From positions 1 through 64,000 of the forward strand of contig PABK01000006.1 in assembly GCA_002699145.1 (NCBI GenBank): a stretch of 64,000 bases of DNA. The letters run 5' to 3'. The translations under genes and the position numbers were made by a program. This stretch comes from Halioglobus sp. Lineage in GTDB: Bacteria; Pseudomonadota; Gammaproteobacteria; Pseudomonadales; Halieaceae. This document shows, one piece after another, positions 28,439-37,506 of the stretch; the first letter of the stretch is position 1, and every line of letters begins with the position of its first letter. The notes below the pieces were generated by a model. That model searched no databases, had not been told where the DNA came from, and was given only the letters and a program-made list of their open reading frames with translations.

Positions 28439-28961
28439 AATTTTCACAACAGGCTGCCACAAGGTAGCCATAGCGTTCACTTACACACCCAACAGTCACC
28501 TCACACATCACCAGCGTCAGGCATCGCTCCCGCCACCGTGTCGTGATGATCAGCACCACCCGATATTAAACTTCAGATTGTACCGCTTGCCAAACGGTTG
28601 GTGTGGCGTAGTACCGTCGGTATTCTGTACCTTCTGTAGCAGTTTCTGGGCGAGCTTTCGCGCCAACATAATCCAGAGGGACTCGCCCTACTCGACACCC
28701 GAAGCCTGTTGATGACTATACCGGCCCAGCGCAAAAAATATCAGCAGTCCGGGTTCGCGCACAGCGCGCCTGCGACAAAGAACTGCCGGAATTGCTGTGC
28801 TAAGCTGAGCCAGCGCAGACGATTGTCGAGCCACACGGGGCTCACCGCGTCAACAGCAATAACGAAGGCTACTGTAACAAGCTGTTCACGGCTACACAGC
28901 CAACAACCCGCGGCGTTGTAATGCACGATCAATGGCGTAGTCACTTCGAGGTAAGGACAAC
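28439..28961. other. 523-base gap after ssrA, left edge of the accessory block
   Basis: No complete gene is visible. GC content drops right after the tmRNA end. On the minus strand at about 28549-28692 an open stretch reads GESLWIMLARKLAQKLLQ..., and ends with a stop after KFNIGWC; it is preceded by a stop and has no start, so it may be the C-terminal remnant of a lost gene, or chance. A TACCG-T-CGGTA dyad sits near 28607-28617. No integrase or recognisable attachment-site copy was seen. The last 50 bases hold the ribosome-binding site of the LuxR gene. Confidence 0.45.
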
Positions 28962-30092
28962 ATGTCGGAAACGATCGACTGCTCCGAACTCAGCCACTTG
29001 CTAGAACTTCTTTACGAAGGCGTTGAAAAATACGGGCTGTGGCAGGAGTTCCTCGAGCGCTTCAACGAGATGTGCAAGGCCAGGGATGCGTCCTTGATGA
29101 TGGTGAATCCGGGGCTCGATAATGTGTTGTACATCCTGTTTACCGATACGCGGCCCGAGGTCTCATCCGATTACATCGATGGTTCGCTCCGGGCGGCGGC
29201 GTTGATAAATGAGATACCCTGCCCGGTTCCTTCCACCATAACCGAGCTTATCTCAGAGGAGCGTTATCTCAACAGCGTGCTTTATCGCCAGTATTTCCAG
29301 CCTGTCGGCGTACGTCATATGTTAATGCAGGATATTCGACGAACGGGAGATTTCGTCATGCGCCTCACGGTGAAGCGGTCGGAGGACCAACCGCCGTTCG
29401 GCGACAGGGAGAAGCACATTTTCGACCTTATAGTGCCCCACCTGCGCAGAGCGCTGACCTTGCGATCGCATCACTACGAGAACCAGTACAGGCGCATTCT
29501 CTTTGAGGATACGATCAATCGCATGCGGGTCGGCTACATACTGCTCGATAGAAAGCTGCGCATCGTGGAACTCAATGACGTCGCCCAGGAATTCCTCCAG
29601 AATCGCGTGGGCCTGGCATCCAGCCGAGGAGTGCTGAAACTAGCCGAGCACGCCCGCAGCGACGAGTTCGAGTCACTACTTGCTGCGCTGATCGAGGAAG
29701 AGAACCACCGATTGCCGCACGACGGAACGATTGGCTGCCGTATCGACAATGAGATCGGTGAGCCGCTACTCAATATCGCCATGCGGCCGATACACGAGAT
29801 ACAGCAGGTCGCGCACGGCCCCGTCGTACTGCTGTACCTGTGCGATTTTAGCCCAGAAACAAAGCTCATCGAAGCCGATTTGCTGCGCGAGATCTTCGGT
29901 TTTACCCGCAGTGAAGCGAAACTCGCGGCGCTGCTGGCGATGGGGGAAAGCTCTGCCGAGGCCGCCGAGAAGCTCCACGTTTCAATCAACACCGTGCGCA
30001 CCCATTTGCGCGGCATCTACCATAAACTAGGCACGCACAAACAATACAAACTGGTCTCCATTCTCAATAGAAGCGTCGCCAGATTCCTCTGA
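28962..30092 (+). CDS. LuxR-type (helix-turn-helix) transcriptional regulator
   Basis: 376 residues. The C-terminal 65 residues are a LuxR/FixJ DNA-binding domain (FTRSEAKLAALLAMGESSAEAAEKLHVSINTVRTHLRGIYHKLGTHKQ). The N-terminal 300 residues have no phosphoacceptor receiver. They contain a PAS-like part around residues 185-250 (INRMRVGYILLDRKLRIVELNDVAQEFLQ), so the signal is probably a small molecule. AAGG lies six bases before the ATG. It is the first gene of the accessory block and points into the VOC-VOC-SDR operon; the most economical view is that it controls this catabolic cluster in response to its substrate. Confidence 0.85.
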   Translation: MSETIDCSELSHLLELLYEGVEKYGLWQEFLERFNEMCKARDASLMMVNPGLDNVLYILFTDTRPEVSSDYIDGSLRAAALINEIPCPVPSTITELISEERYLNSVLYRQYFQPVGVRHMLMQDIRRTGDFVMRLTVKRSEDQPPFGDREKHIFDLIVPHLRRALTLRSHHYENQYRRILFEDTINRMRVGYILLDRKLRIVELNDVAQEFLQNRVGLASSRGVLKLAEHARSDEFESLLAALIEEENHRLPHDGTIGCRIDNEIGEPLLNIAMRPIHEIQQVAHGPVVLLYLCDFSPETKLIEADLLREIFGFTRSEAKLAALLAMGESSAEAAEKLHVSINTVRTHLRGIYHKLGTHKQYKLVSILNRSVARFL

Positions 30093-30222
30093 TCGCGGTT
30101 CCCACCCTCGCGCCAAGGCATCGCCGTGGCACAAGTAAAATCATCAAAAGTAATGAAGATATACGCGCTGCGGACGATAAGAATTAGCTGCATCCAGAAT
30201 CAAAACAAAGTGGAGACAGCGC

Positions 30223-30696
30223 ATGATTCAATTCCTCAAAGTAATCGATATTGCGGTCAAGCTCGAGAATCTCGACAAGGCCACCAAGACCTGGGAAGAC
30301 CTTCTCCAGGTTGAACACATTCCGATGAAGGAAGAGTACAACCCGGACGGCGGCGTAAGGGCCAATCACCTGCCGCTCCCCGCCGGAGAACTGGCCTGTC
30401 ATGCGATCGGCTTGATGGCACCGAAAGATGACGGCAGTGAAGGTGGCCAGGTTTTGCGACAACATCTCGAGCGTTACGGGGAGAGCGTCTACCTGCTGGG
30501 TTTCATGGTTGAAGACGTTTACAAAACGCAGCAAGAGCTCATGAAGAAGGGCTTCGAGTTTCGCTCGCCTGAGCCTACCCGCTACGCAGCCGGCATCCAC
30601 AACATCACCAAACCCCATGACGGGCTCCAGGGTCTGAGTATCCAGATCGCCTGTCATGACCAGGGTGCGCTGGACCGCTGGCGAGACGGGCAGTAA
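30223..30696 (+). CDS. VOC-fold protein, first of a tandem pair
   Basis: 157 residues resembling the vicinal-oxygen-chelate (glyoxalase/dioxygenase) superfamily: FLKVIDIAVKLENLDKATKTWEDLLQVE, then a second half beginning YLLGFMVEDVYKTQQELMKKGFEF. Position four of the first strand, where metal-binding VOC proteins have His, is Ala within DIAV, so the canonical metal site is not intact. Two histidines occur elsewhere (HLPLPAGELACHAIG). It is about 40% similar by eye to the next gene. GGAG precedes the ATG by seven bases. Probably an operon with the following VOC and SDR genes. The reaction is unknown. Confidence 0.7.
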   Translation: MIQFLKVIDIAVKLENLDKATKTWEDLLQVEHIPMKEEYNPDGGVRANHLPLPAGELACHAIGLMAPKDDGSEGGQVLRQHLERYGESVYLLGFMVEDVYKTQQELMKKGFEFRSPEPTRYAAGIHNITKPHDGLQGLSIQIACHDQGALDRWRDGQ

Positions 30697-30720
30697 GGCA
30701 AACAAAGGGGGGAGCTCCCG

Positions 30721-31269
30721 ATGAGATACTTGCAATTCATTAAGACCATCGATGTCGCTGTCAGGGACAAGAAGTCACTGGATTTTTCCGTCGCAACCTG
30801 GGAGAACTTACTGGGCGCGGACGCCATCGAAATGAAGCCAGAGTATAGTCCCGCCGGTGGCGTGTCCGCTTTTCATGTGCCCATGCCCACCGGAGAGTTG
30901 GCTTGTCATTCAATCGGCGTGTTCATGCCGACCAACGATGAGGCCGTCAACCCGGTTGGCGGCAGCAACCTGAAGGATTTTATGGACAAACATGGCGAGT
31001 CGACTTTCCTGCTGTCCTTCATGGTCGAGAACGTCGAGGAAGCCCAGGCCTACCTGGAGGGCATCGGATTCAAGTTCTTCTACGATGAACCCGTACGCTA
31101 TGCCGCCGGTACGCACAACTTCATGCAGGGACCCGAGGAACTGCAGGATCTCTGGATTCACATCTGTCGTCATGACGAGGGCGGTCTTGAACGATGGCTT
31201 GAGGGAGAGGAAGATTCCGGCCCCTATGCCGATCAGGAGATGGGCAAAAAAGCTCGCGACTACGACTGA
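30721..31269 (+). CDS. VOC-fold protein, second of a tandem pair
   Basis: 182 residues, clearly a paralogue of the preceding protein. Shared landmarks are the FxKxIDxAV start, the EYxPxGGVxAxHxPxPxGELACHxIG block, the FMVE(N/D)V strand and a PxRYAAGxHN motif near residue 127. It has an extra acidic tail after residue 160. Like its neighbour it lacks the first-strand metal histidine. A strong GGGGGGAG site lies upstream and only 24 bases separate the two genes. Two diverged copies side by side suggest either a hetero-oligomer or two successive steps on related substrates. Confidence 0.7.
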   Translation: MRYLQFIKTIDVAVRDKKSLDFSVATWENLLGADAIEMKPEYSPAGGVSAFHVPMPTGELACHSIGVFMPTNDEAVNPVGGSNLKDFMDKHGESTFLLSFMVENVEEAQAYLEGIGFKFFYDEPVRYAAGTHNFMQGPEELQDLWIHICRHDEGGLERWLEGEEDSGPYADQEMGKKARDYD

Positions 31270-31311
31270 TGCACCGTCCGTGTCTTCTCCTGCTCCAGTC
31301 TGTGACAGCGC

Positions 31312-32070
31312 GTGATTGATCTGCGAAACGATGGCAGGGTCGCCCTGGTTACCGGCGCCGCCTCTGGCATCGGCCGGGCGACCGCCTTCGAATTGGCGCA
31401 GTACGGCGCAACAGTAGCGCTGGCCGACAGAAACGAAAAAGGACTCGTTTCTACCGCCGAACTGGTCCGCGCCGAAACCGGTGCCGATCATCACGCCTTC
31501 GTCTACGATGCCGAGCAGCCCGATTCCTGCCGCGCGCTCGTGAAATCCGCGTTCAAACACTTCGGGCGCCTGGATGCGGTGTGCAACATCGCAGGCATCG
31601 CCGGCTCCTGGCACTCTCACGAGATGCCTTCGGCAGCATGGAACCAGATGCTCGCCATCAACCTTACCAGTACCTTTACCATCTGCCAGGCGGCGATTCC
31701 GTACTTGCACGATGGGGCCGCCGTTGTCAATGTGGCGTCCGCCTCGGGGGTCATTGGACAGGCGTATCATGCCGGTTACTGCGCAAGCAAGGCCGGCGTC
31801 ATCGGCCTGAGCAAGTCGCTCGCCATGGAGTACGCGGACCGTGGCATTCGTGTCAACGCGGTTTGTCCAGGCGGCACCACCACACCGCTACTGGATGACT
31901 ATCGATTCCCTGAAGGTTACAACGAGGCGCTGATCTCACGCTTACTGCCCAAGCTACCGCAGGCAGAACCATCAGAGATCGCGGGCTTGATCGTACTTCT
32001 CTGCAGTCCTGCGGGACGCTTTTTCACGGGCGCCGCTATTTCAATGGACGGCGGGCAAACCGCGGGCTGA
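31312..32070 (+). CDS. Short-chain dehydrogenase/reductase
   Basis: 252-residue classical SDR. The NAD(P)-binding glycine motif TGAASGIGRA lies near residue 14, the NAG-equivalent NIAG near residue 92, the catalytic Ser in VNVASASG, YCASK as the Tyr-x3-Lys pair, and the C-terminal GAAISMDGGQTAG. An acidic residue after the second strand (LADRNE) suggests NAD preference. The start is GTG at 31312. It is the last gene of the LuxR-side operon and is convergent with a luciferase-like gene. Confidence 0.85.
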   Translation: MIDLRNDGRVALVTGAASGIGRATAFELAQYGATVALADRNEKGLVSTAELVRAETGADHHAFVYDAEQPDSCRALVKSAFKHFGRLDAVCNIAGIAGSWHSHEMPSAAWNQMLAINLTSTFTICQAAIPYLHDGAAVVNVASASGVIGQAYHAGYCASKAGVIGLSKSLAMEYADRGIRVNAVCPGGTTTPLLDDYRFPEGYNEALISRLLPKLPQAEPSEIAGLIVLLCSPAGRFFTGAAISMDGGQTAG

Positions 32071-32074
32071 GCCG

Positions 32075-32089
32075 CCTGATCACATCAGG
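32075..32089. terminator. Hairpin between convergent SDR and monooxygenase genes
   Basis: A perfect 6-bp stem CCTGAT/ATCAGG with a 3-base loop sits four bases after the SDR stop, in a 39-base gap between convergent genes. No T-run follows, so termination is a guess from position. Confidence 0.35.
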
Positions 32090-32109
32090 GCAGGTTCAGC
32101 CTTACCGGC

Positions 32110-32985
32110 TCAACTCATCACCGCAATCACTTCGTCAGCAAATCGTGCAATAGCATCCACTTTCTCGGCCACTGGGGGATTGATAGCACCGCAATACGTC
32201 ACCCAGGGCATCAATGTAACCGTGTCGATACCCATATCGAACATGCTCTGGAATCCCGCAACACCAACCGCATCCGTACATCCGAAGGCAAAGCGACGGA
32301 ACTGACGCGACTGGGTTCCCGCGGCCACGCGACATGCTTCCAAATCGCCCACCAGCTTCTCCAGTTCCGCGAGCGAATGCAGGTCAGCGATCCAGCCATC
32401 ATGCCGGGCGGCCCGTTTCAATGCCGGCGTGGAGAAACCGCCGACGTAAACGGGAATGTCCGTGTACGGTCGGGGCAACATGCGCATCGGCTGCAAGGTG
32501 TAGTGCTCTCCATCGAACTCAACGTACTCCCCCGTCCACAACGCCCGCATAACCTGCAGCATTTCGTCGGCACGCCTGCCGCGCCTGGCAAAATCCTGGC
32601 CCGCCGCATCGAACTCCTCCGGCATCCACCCCATTCCTATGCCCAGCCCGATCCGGCCGCGGCTGTAGATGCTGGCGGACGAAAGAATCTTCGCTACCTG
32701 CACAGGATTTCTCGCAGGCAATACAAAAACATTGGTGAGGAATTCCAGTTGGCGTGTAATCGCCGCCATCGCGGTGATGGCAATCCACGGATCGGGGAAG
32801 TCGTCCTTGTCACCAAAACGCGGCACACCGTCATCGGTATAAGGGTAGGGTACTGAAAACGACTTCGGATAAATCAGGTGGTCGGCAACTGATACGGCAC
32901 GGAAACCATTCTGCTCAGCGGCCAACGCCAGTGTTGTGTAGTCCTCGGGGGAAGAAAATGCGATGGAAAGACAGAACTTGGGCAC
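32110..32985 (-). CDS. LLM class flavin-dependent oxidoreductase (TIGR03619-like)
   Basis: 291 residues of the luciferase-like fold. Landmarks are AAEQNGFRAVSVADHLIYP, QLEFLTNVFVLPARNPVQVAKILSSASIYSRGRIGLGIGMGWMPEEFDAAGQDFARRGRRADEML and a GGFSTPALKRAARHDGW segment. This pattern matches the subgroup often named probable F420-dependent oxidoreductase. It probably oxidises or hydroxylates an intermediate of the catabolic cluster with FMN or F420. It lies downstream of the TonB receptor on the same strand but behind a terminator. Confidence 0.82.
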   Translation of the reverse strand: MPKFCLSIAFSSPEDYTTLALAAEQNGFRAVSVADHLIYPKSFSVPYPYTDDGVPRFGDKDDFPDPWIAITAMAAITRQLEFLTNVFVLPARNPVQVAKILSSASIYSRGRIGLGIGMGWMPEEFDAAGQDFARRGRRADEMLQVMRALWTGEYVEFDGEHYTLQPMRMLPRPYTDIPVYVGGFSTPALKRAARHDGWIADLHSLAELEKLVGDLEACRVAAGTQSRQFRRFAFGCTDAVGVAGFQSMFDMGIDTVTLMPWVTYCGAINPPVAEKVDAIARFADEVIAVMS

Positions 32986-33029
32986 GATGACCTCCGGCTG
33001 GTATGGGGTCCTGGAAACGGGTTCAGACC

Positions 33030-33069
33030 TAAAAAGCGGAGCGCCGGCGGAAGAGTCCGCGGGCGCTCC
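33030..33069 (-). terminator. Intrinsic terminator after the TonB receptor gene
   Basis: The arms GGAGCGCC (33037-33044) and GGCGCTCC (33062-33069) pair perfectly, with an inner GCGGA/TCCGC extension. On the minus strand the stem is followed by a run of five T (33030-33034). It starts 11 bases beyond the receptor stop codon. This is a standard Rho-independent terminator. Confidence 0.75.
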
Positions 33070-33080
33070 GAAGGCTCGGC

Positions 33081-35624
33081 CTAGAATTCCTTCATCAGTT
33101 GAAGGGAATAGGTGCGGGGAGTCTGGATAGCGCCTATCACCAGCTCACCCACCAGGTTGGTCGGTTGCCGGGTCACGATTGCATCTTCGTCGGTGATATT
33201 GTCGATGCGCGCCGCGACGGTCCAGCCGTTGCCGGGGCTGAGCAAGGCTACCCGCGCGAACATACTGTGCGTATCCTCCGAGTAGAAGTCATCCGAAGCA
33301 GAAACGGAGAACTCGTCGGTGTAGGTTGCGCCCAGTGAAGTCTCCAGGGCGAGATTACCACCCAGCGGCCGGTTGTAATCGAAGATAAGGGTCGCCTGGT
33401 TGTCCGGTGCTCTTTGCAGGGGTTTGCCGCCCAGGTCTTGTGTGCAACCGTCACCCACATTGGGATCAAAGATCGAGCACGGCGCCGTGTCAAAATCATC
33501 GTACTCCGCATCAAGATAGGTATAGGCGAAGTAGGCGGTCAAGCCCTCGCTGATAAGCCATGTCGACTCGATCTCCAGGCCTTGGGATGTGGCGTTCGCG
33601 GCATTCTGAAAGCTAAAAGTCCCTGTCTCGTTCACAGCGGCCAATTGCAGGTCGTCGAATTCCGTGCGGAAAAGAGAGAGGTTGAGCTGCGCTGCACCAT
33701 CCATCAGCCCGAGCTTGGCGCCCAGTTCATAGCTGATCGCTTCCTCGCTGTCGAATTCGGTCACGCCGGCCGACGTAACCGAATCGAGATTGAAACCACC
33801 GCCCTTGAAACCCGTGGACACGGCGGCGTAGTACATGGAGTCGCCGTGAAAGTACTGCAATTTGACACTTGGTGTCACTGCATCCTCATCCCGGCTGTCA
33901 TCGAATTTTCCGTCGGGTAGCTGGACATAGGAATAGGCCAGTGCCACGGTATCTGCGACGGCCGTATAGAAGTCATCGGACAGATCGCCTACCGGGAACC
34001 CTGGCGCCACCGAGCCGGCGTCGAGGCCGCCCGGATAGGCCGCAGCGGCCGCCAGGACGGCGGGGTCTGCGCTGATCTGGGCCATGTAACCGTCGATCCA
34101 GTCGTAGGAGCTCAGCGGATCACCTATCGAATTGCGATTGATAAACGGTTTTTTCGCATCCAGTTCGTCGTAGTTGTAGCGCACCCCGGCGATCAGTTGC
34201 CAGCTGTCATTGAACTGATAACGACCCTCGAAATAAACCGACCAGATATCACGTTCCAGCTCCTGAACACCAGGCCCCAGGTCCACAGTAAGTCGTGCCC
34301 CGCTGATCAAGGCATCCTGGATCGCCTGGATACCCGGCTGCGCAACATCCAGGCTGTCAGGGTCGAGCACCTGATAGGGAACCAGCAGGGTCGGCACCAC
34401 AAGGCCGTCCGAGATGCCACCGCTGGCGTCGAAATCCAGTGCCGCCGGACCCGAGCGCTCAATCTGGTTGTTCTCGACATAGGCGCCAGCGATGAACGAG
34501 AAGCGGCCATCGTCCGGCGAACGAATCTGGATTTCCTGAGACCAGGTCTCGTACTCCTGATCATTCCATGTCGGGAGAGAACCCAACATCAGGAAATCCG
34601 AGTCGATACGGCGCTCATTAGTGTAGTCCACGTAGTTGGTAGTTGCCGTAAGGTCGTATCCGGAGTCAAACTTATACATGAATTTCAGCAGGGCGAGATC
34701 GCCGTCCTGCCCCTGGCCCTTGGTTTCCCGGTCGAGAATCGTACCCTGCACGAAGTCTGCGGGCCCCACAGCCTGATTCTTGTCAACCCTGGCTTCCAGT
34801 TGCTCCTGGGGCAATAACTGGAATCTCCGGGTTTGCAGAATAGAGGGATCCAGCACTTCCACTAGCTGGTAGATCGAACCCACGTTCTGGTGATCGATGT
34901 TCTCATACTTCATATCGACACTGAGCGCGTCAGATGCATCCCAGCGCAACCGCAGGCGAAAATTCTCGTCCTCTATGCCGCCACCATCGCGCCCGGCCGA
35001 GTTATCCATCCAGCCGTCACTCTCTGCCTTCAACGCGGACACTCGGCCATACAGGCCATCGGCCAACTGACCGGAAACCGCCATCTCGCCACGGTACAGT
35101 TCATAGTTCCCAGCCTCGAGCTTGACATACCCCTCAAATTCCTCGGTGGGCTGTGTTGTCGAGATCTGCAGCACGCCGCCAAGCGCATTCTTGCCGAACA
35201 GCGTACCCTGTGGGCCACGTAGGATCTCGATTCGATCCAGGTCGTAAAAACCGGAGGCAATCAGCCTGTTGTTGCTGATGAATGCCCCGTCGATCAGGGT
35301 AACGACCGGACTCTCGATAATGTCGGAGCCCGTTCCCGCAAAGCCCCGAATGGCGACCCTGGTAACCGACTCGGCACCCCCCACCTGGAAGCCAGGCACA
35401 TAATTCGCAAGGTCGTTGAGATTATTGATCCCGCGGGATTCGAGTTCTTCACGGGTGGTTACCGACACTGAGATGGGCACATCCTGCAAACTCTCGGTTC
35501 GCTTCTGGGCTGTGACCAGGACCTCCTCCAGCTTCAGACCCGGAGCATCCTGCCCCAACGCAACACCGGACGAGAGTGCGGTGAAAATCGAAAAACAATG
35601 AACAGAAATTTTGCGTACTTTCAT
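33081..35624 (-). CDS. TonB-dependent outer-membrane receptor
   Basis: 847 residues. A signal peptide ends near residue 24 (ALGQDAP). A TonB-box-like LEEVLVTAQKR is followed by the plug domain (residues about 45-160, with GINNLNDLANYVPGFQVGGAESVTRVAIRGFAGTGSD) and a 22-strand barrel ending in the typical aromatic terminus (YSLQLMKEF). It belongs to the large sphingomonad/Cellvibrionales-type receptor group used for carbon compounds and not only for siderophores. Its place within a catabolic cluster, with no siderophore genes, suggests import of the cluster's hydrophobic substrate. Confidence 0.93.
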   Translation of the reverse strand: MKVRKISVHCFSIFTALSSGVALGQDAPGLKLEEVLVTAQKRTESLQDVPISVSVTTREELESRGINNLNDLANYVPGFQVGGAESVTRVAIRGFAGTGSDIIESPVVTLIDGAFISNNRLIASGFYDLDRIEILRGPQGTLFGKNALGGVLQISTTQPTEEFEGYVKLEAGNYELYRGEMAVSGQLADGLYGRVSALKAESDGWMDNSAGRDGGGIEDENFRLRLRWDASDALSVDMKYENIDHQNVGSIYQLVEVLDPSILQTRRFQLLPQEQLEARVDKNQAVGPADFVQGTILDRETKGQGQDGDLALLKFMYKFDSGYDLTATTNYVDYTNERRIDSDFLMLGSLPTWNDQEYETWSQEIQIRSPDDGRFSFIAGAYVENNQIERSGPAALDFDASGGISDGLVVPTLLVPYQVLDPDSLDVAQPGIQAIQDALISGARLTVDLGPGVQELERDIWSVYFEGRYQFNDSWQLIAGVRYNYDELDAKKPFINRNSIGDPLSSYDWIDGYMAQISADPAVLAAAAAYPGGLDAGSVAPGFPVGDLSDDFYTAVADTVALAYSYVQLPDGKFDDSRDEDAVTPSVKLQYFHGDSMYYAAVSTGFKGGGFNLDSVTSAGVTEFDSEEAISYELGAKLGLMDGAAQLNLSLFRTEFDDLQLAAVNETGTFSFQNAANATSQGLEIESTWLISEGLTAYFAYTYLDAEYDDFDTAPCSIFDPNVGDGCTQDLGGKPLQRAPDNQATLIFDYNRPLGGNLALETSLGATYTDEFSVSASDDFYSEDTHSMFARVALLSPGNGWTVAARIDNITDEDAIVTRQPTNLVGELVIGAIQTPRTYSLQLMKEF

Positions 35625-35743
35625 ATTATTCTCTCCAACTCAATGTGTAGCAGACGCCGATCAAGCATGGTGAGTCGCTATGTTCCACGATATCCGCTGC
35701 CGTTTGCTTCACCATAAATGATGAATTCCCCGCAGAACCGGGC

Positions 35744-36505
35744 TCAGAACAAATCGGGACGCAGTGTGGCGTCGTGTCCGCCATCTACAAACAGAACTGA
35801 TCCGCATACATAGCTCGCTTCCCTGCGCAGTAAAAAGCAGATCGCCGCGGAGATATCTGTGGGTTTGCCTTCGAATCCCACCGGGATAGTCTTGATGAAC
35901 TCCTCGATCATAGGCCCGTACTCGGGGTTCTTCCGGCCGGCGTCGGTGAGTGCTGTCTTTGTGAATCCAGGCGCAACCGCATTAAGCCGTATACCGTCCC
36001 GGGAATAATCCCGCACATGATTGCGCATCCAGGTGGCCACGCAGTACTTCGATGTCGCATAGGCTGACTGCCCTTCAATCCCGGCGCAATAGGCCCGGGC
36101 ACCGCACTCATCAAGCGACCCCAGCAAGCGCGCCAGCTCCTCGTCCCGCTCATAAGCCGCCGTATTGGACGACACCAGGACTGCCGCTCCCTTACGTTGT
36201 GAAAGCCGGCTCCTGACACCCTGCAACAGGTCGATGGTTCCAAAGAAATTCAGGCTGGCAATTTCCTCCACCGGCTGGAAATGCGGTCCGACCCCCGCGC
36301 AGGAAACAAATCCATCGAGGCCGCCCTCAAGCGATCCCTGCAACTCCCGGATGGCCGCCGACCTGCCATCGCTGGTGGACAGGTCGGCATTGACGTCGCC
36401 CCCCCGGATATCCACCACTACGACAGAGTGTCCCTCTCCCCGTAATGTCTCTACTACGGCGCCCCCGATCCCGGCAGCGCCTCCTGTCACCAGATATTTC
36501 CCCAT
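35744..36505 (-). CDS. SDR resembling 3-alpha-hydroxysteroid dehydrogenase (HsdA-like)
   Basis: 253 residues. It is distinguished from ordinary SDRs by a set of features I recall from Comamonas testosteroni 3-alpha-HSD/carbonyl reductase: VVDIRGGDVNADLSTSDGR after the second strand, the CAGVGPHFQPVEEIASLNFFG segment, and the ending GHDATLRPDLF. The catalytic pair is YATSK. The glycine motif is TGGAAGIGGA. The steroid link is a remembered similarity and not a search. It is divergent from the next SDR; the 186-base gap has two short dyads (CTGAT/ATCAG 36551-36569 and TCATC/GATGA 36611-36626) that could be operators. Confidence 0.75.
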   Translation of the reverse strand: MGKYLVTGGAAGIGGAVVETLRGEGHSVVVVDIRGGDVNADLSTSDGRSAAIRELQGSLEGGLDGFVSCAGVGPHFQPVEEIASLNFFGTIDLLQGVRSRLSQRKGAAVLVSSNTAAYERDEELARLLGSLDECGARAYCAGIEGQSAYATSKYCVATWMRNHVRDYSRDGIRLNAVAPGFTKTALTDAGRKNPEYGPMIEEFIKTIPVGFEGKPTDISAAICFLLRREASYVCGSVLFVDGGHDATLRPDLF

Positions 36506-36691
36506 ATCAATTTCCCTCAGGTAAGTTCGCCGGCATTATCGGATGAAATCCTGATACCTGCTTCATCAGAAACTATGAAATCTCAGCCCTGGCTTATGCG
36601 CTGCCCAATTTCATCGATTGTGATGAGGTGATTCGCTGCGCGTTGTCTAGAATCCGCAATAGTCATTGCAAATTCAGGAGTTACTACCGCC

Positions 36692-37471
36692 ATGCAATCT
36701 CCCTGGTCCAGGGTTCAGTTTGATTTCTCGGGCCTGACCGTGCTCGTAACCGGCGGCACGGCTGGCATTGGGGCCGGCATCGCCGCGGCGTTCCACGACG
36801 CCGGTGCCACGGTCGCCATCACCGGAACGCGGGACAGCCCGGACAGCTACCCCGACGATCTGACCCGCTTCCGCTATCTGCAATACCGTGCGGACAGACG
36901 CGACGATATCGACAAGATCGGGAATCAGCTCGATTCCCTGGATGTGCTGGTCAATAACGCTGGTGGCACGGGAAAGCAACCGGAGGACTTCGCCGCCTCC
37001 ATGCAAAATAACCTGATTGGCACCTACTATCTGTCGGACCGGTTGCATACGCTCCTTGCTCAATCCAAGCTGGAAGGCGGGGCCAGCATCGTCAATATCA
37101 GCTCCTTCTACGCGGTATTCGCCTCCGTGTACTACCCCGGTTACGGCGCGGCGAAGGCCGGCCTTGTACACCTGACTAAGACACATGCCGCCAACTGGGC
37201 TCCCCTTGGAATCAGGGTGAACAGCCTCGTGGTCGGCTCCGTCGAGAGCCGCATGACAGCCGAATACGTGACGGAGGAAGAAGTCACTGCCAAACTTATG
37301 GAACGCACCCCGATCGCGCGCTGGGGTACCCCTAAGGACGTGGCAGGCGCGGCACTGTTCCTCTCATCCCCCGCGGCGGCCTATATCACCGGCGATTCCC
37401 TCGCGGTCGATGGTGGCTACTGCGCCATCGACAGGGCCTGGGGGAGCATGGCGGACCTGAGCAGGGAGTAA
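36692..37471 (+). CDS. Short-chain dehydrogenase/reductase
   Basis: 259-residue SDR with TGGTAGIGAGIA, the NNAGG motif near residue 90, SSFYAVFASVYYPGYGAAK holding the catalytic Tyr and Lys, and a C-terminal AVDGGYCAIDRAWG. AGGAGT precedes the start ATG. It starts a three-gene plus-strand operon with the SnoaL-like and luciferase-like genes (gaps of 35 and 52 bases). Substrate unknown. Confidence 0.85.
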   Translation: MQSPWSRVQFDFSGLTVLVTGGTAGIGAGIAAAFHDAGATVAITGTRDSPDSYPDDLTRFRYLQYRADRRDDIDKIGNQLDSLDVLVNNAGGTGKQPEDFAASMQNNLIGTYYLSDRLHTLLAQSKLEGGASIVNISSFYAVFASVYYPGYGAAKAGLVHLTKTHAANWAPLGIRVNSLVVGSVESRMTAEYVTEEEVTAKLMERTPIARWGTPKDVAGAALFLSSPAAAYITGDSLAVDGGYCAIDRAWGSMADLSRE

Positions 37472-37506
37472 CCCATGAACAATCAGTAAAGGAGTGCCGA
37501 GAAATC

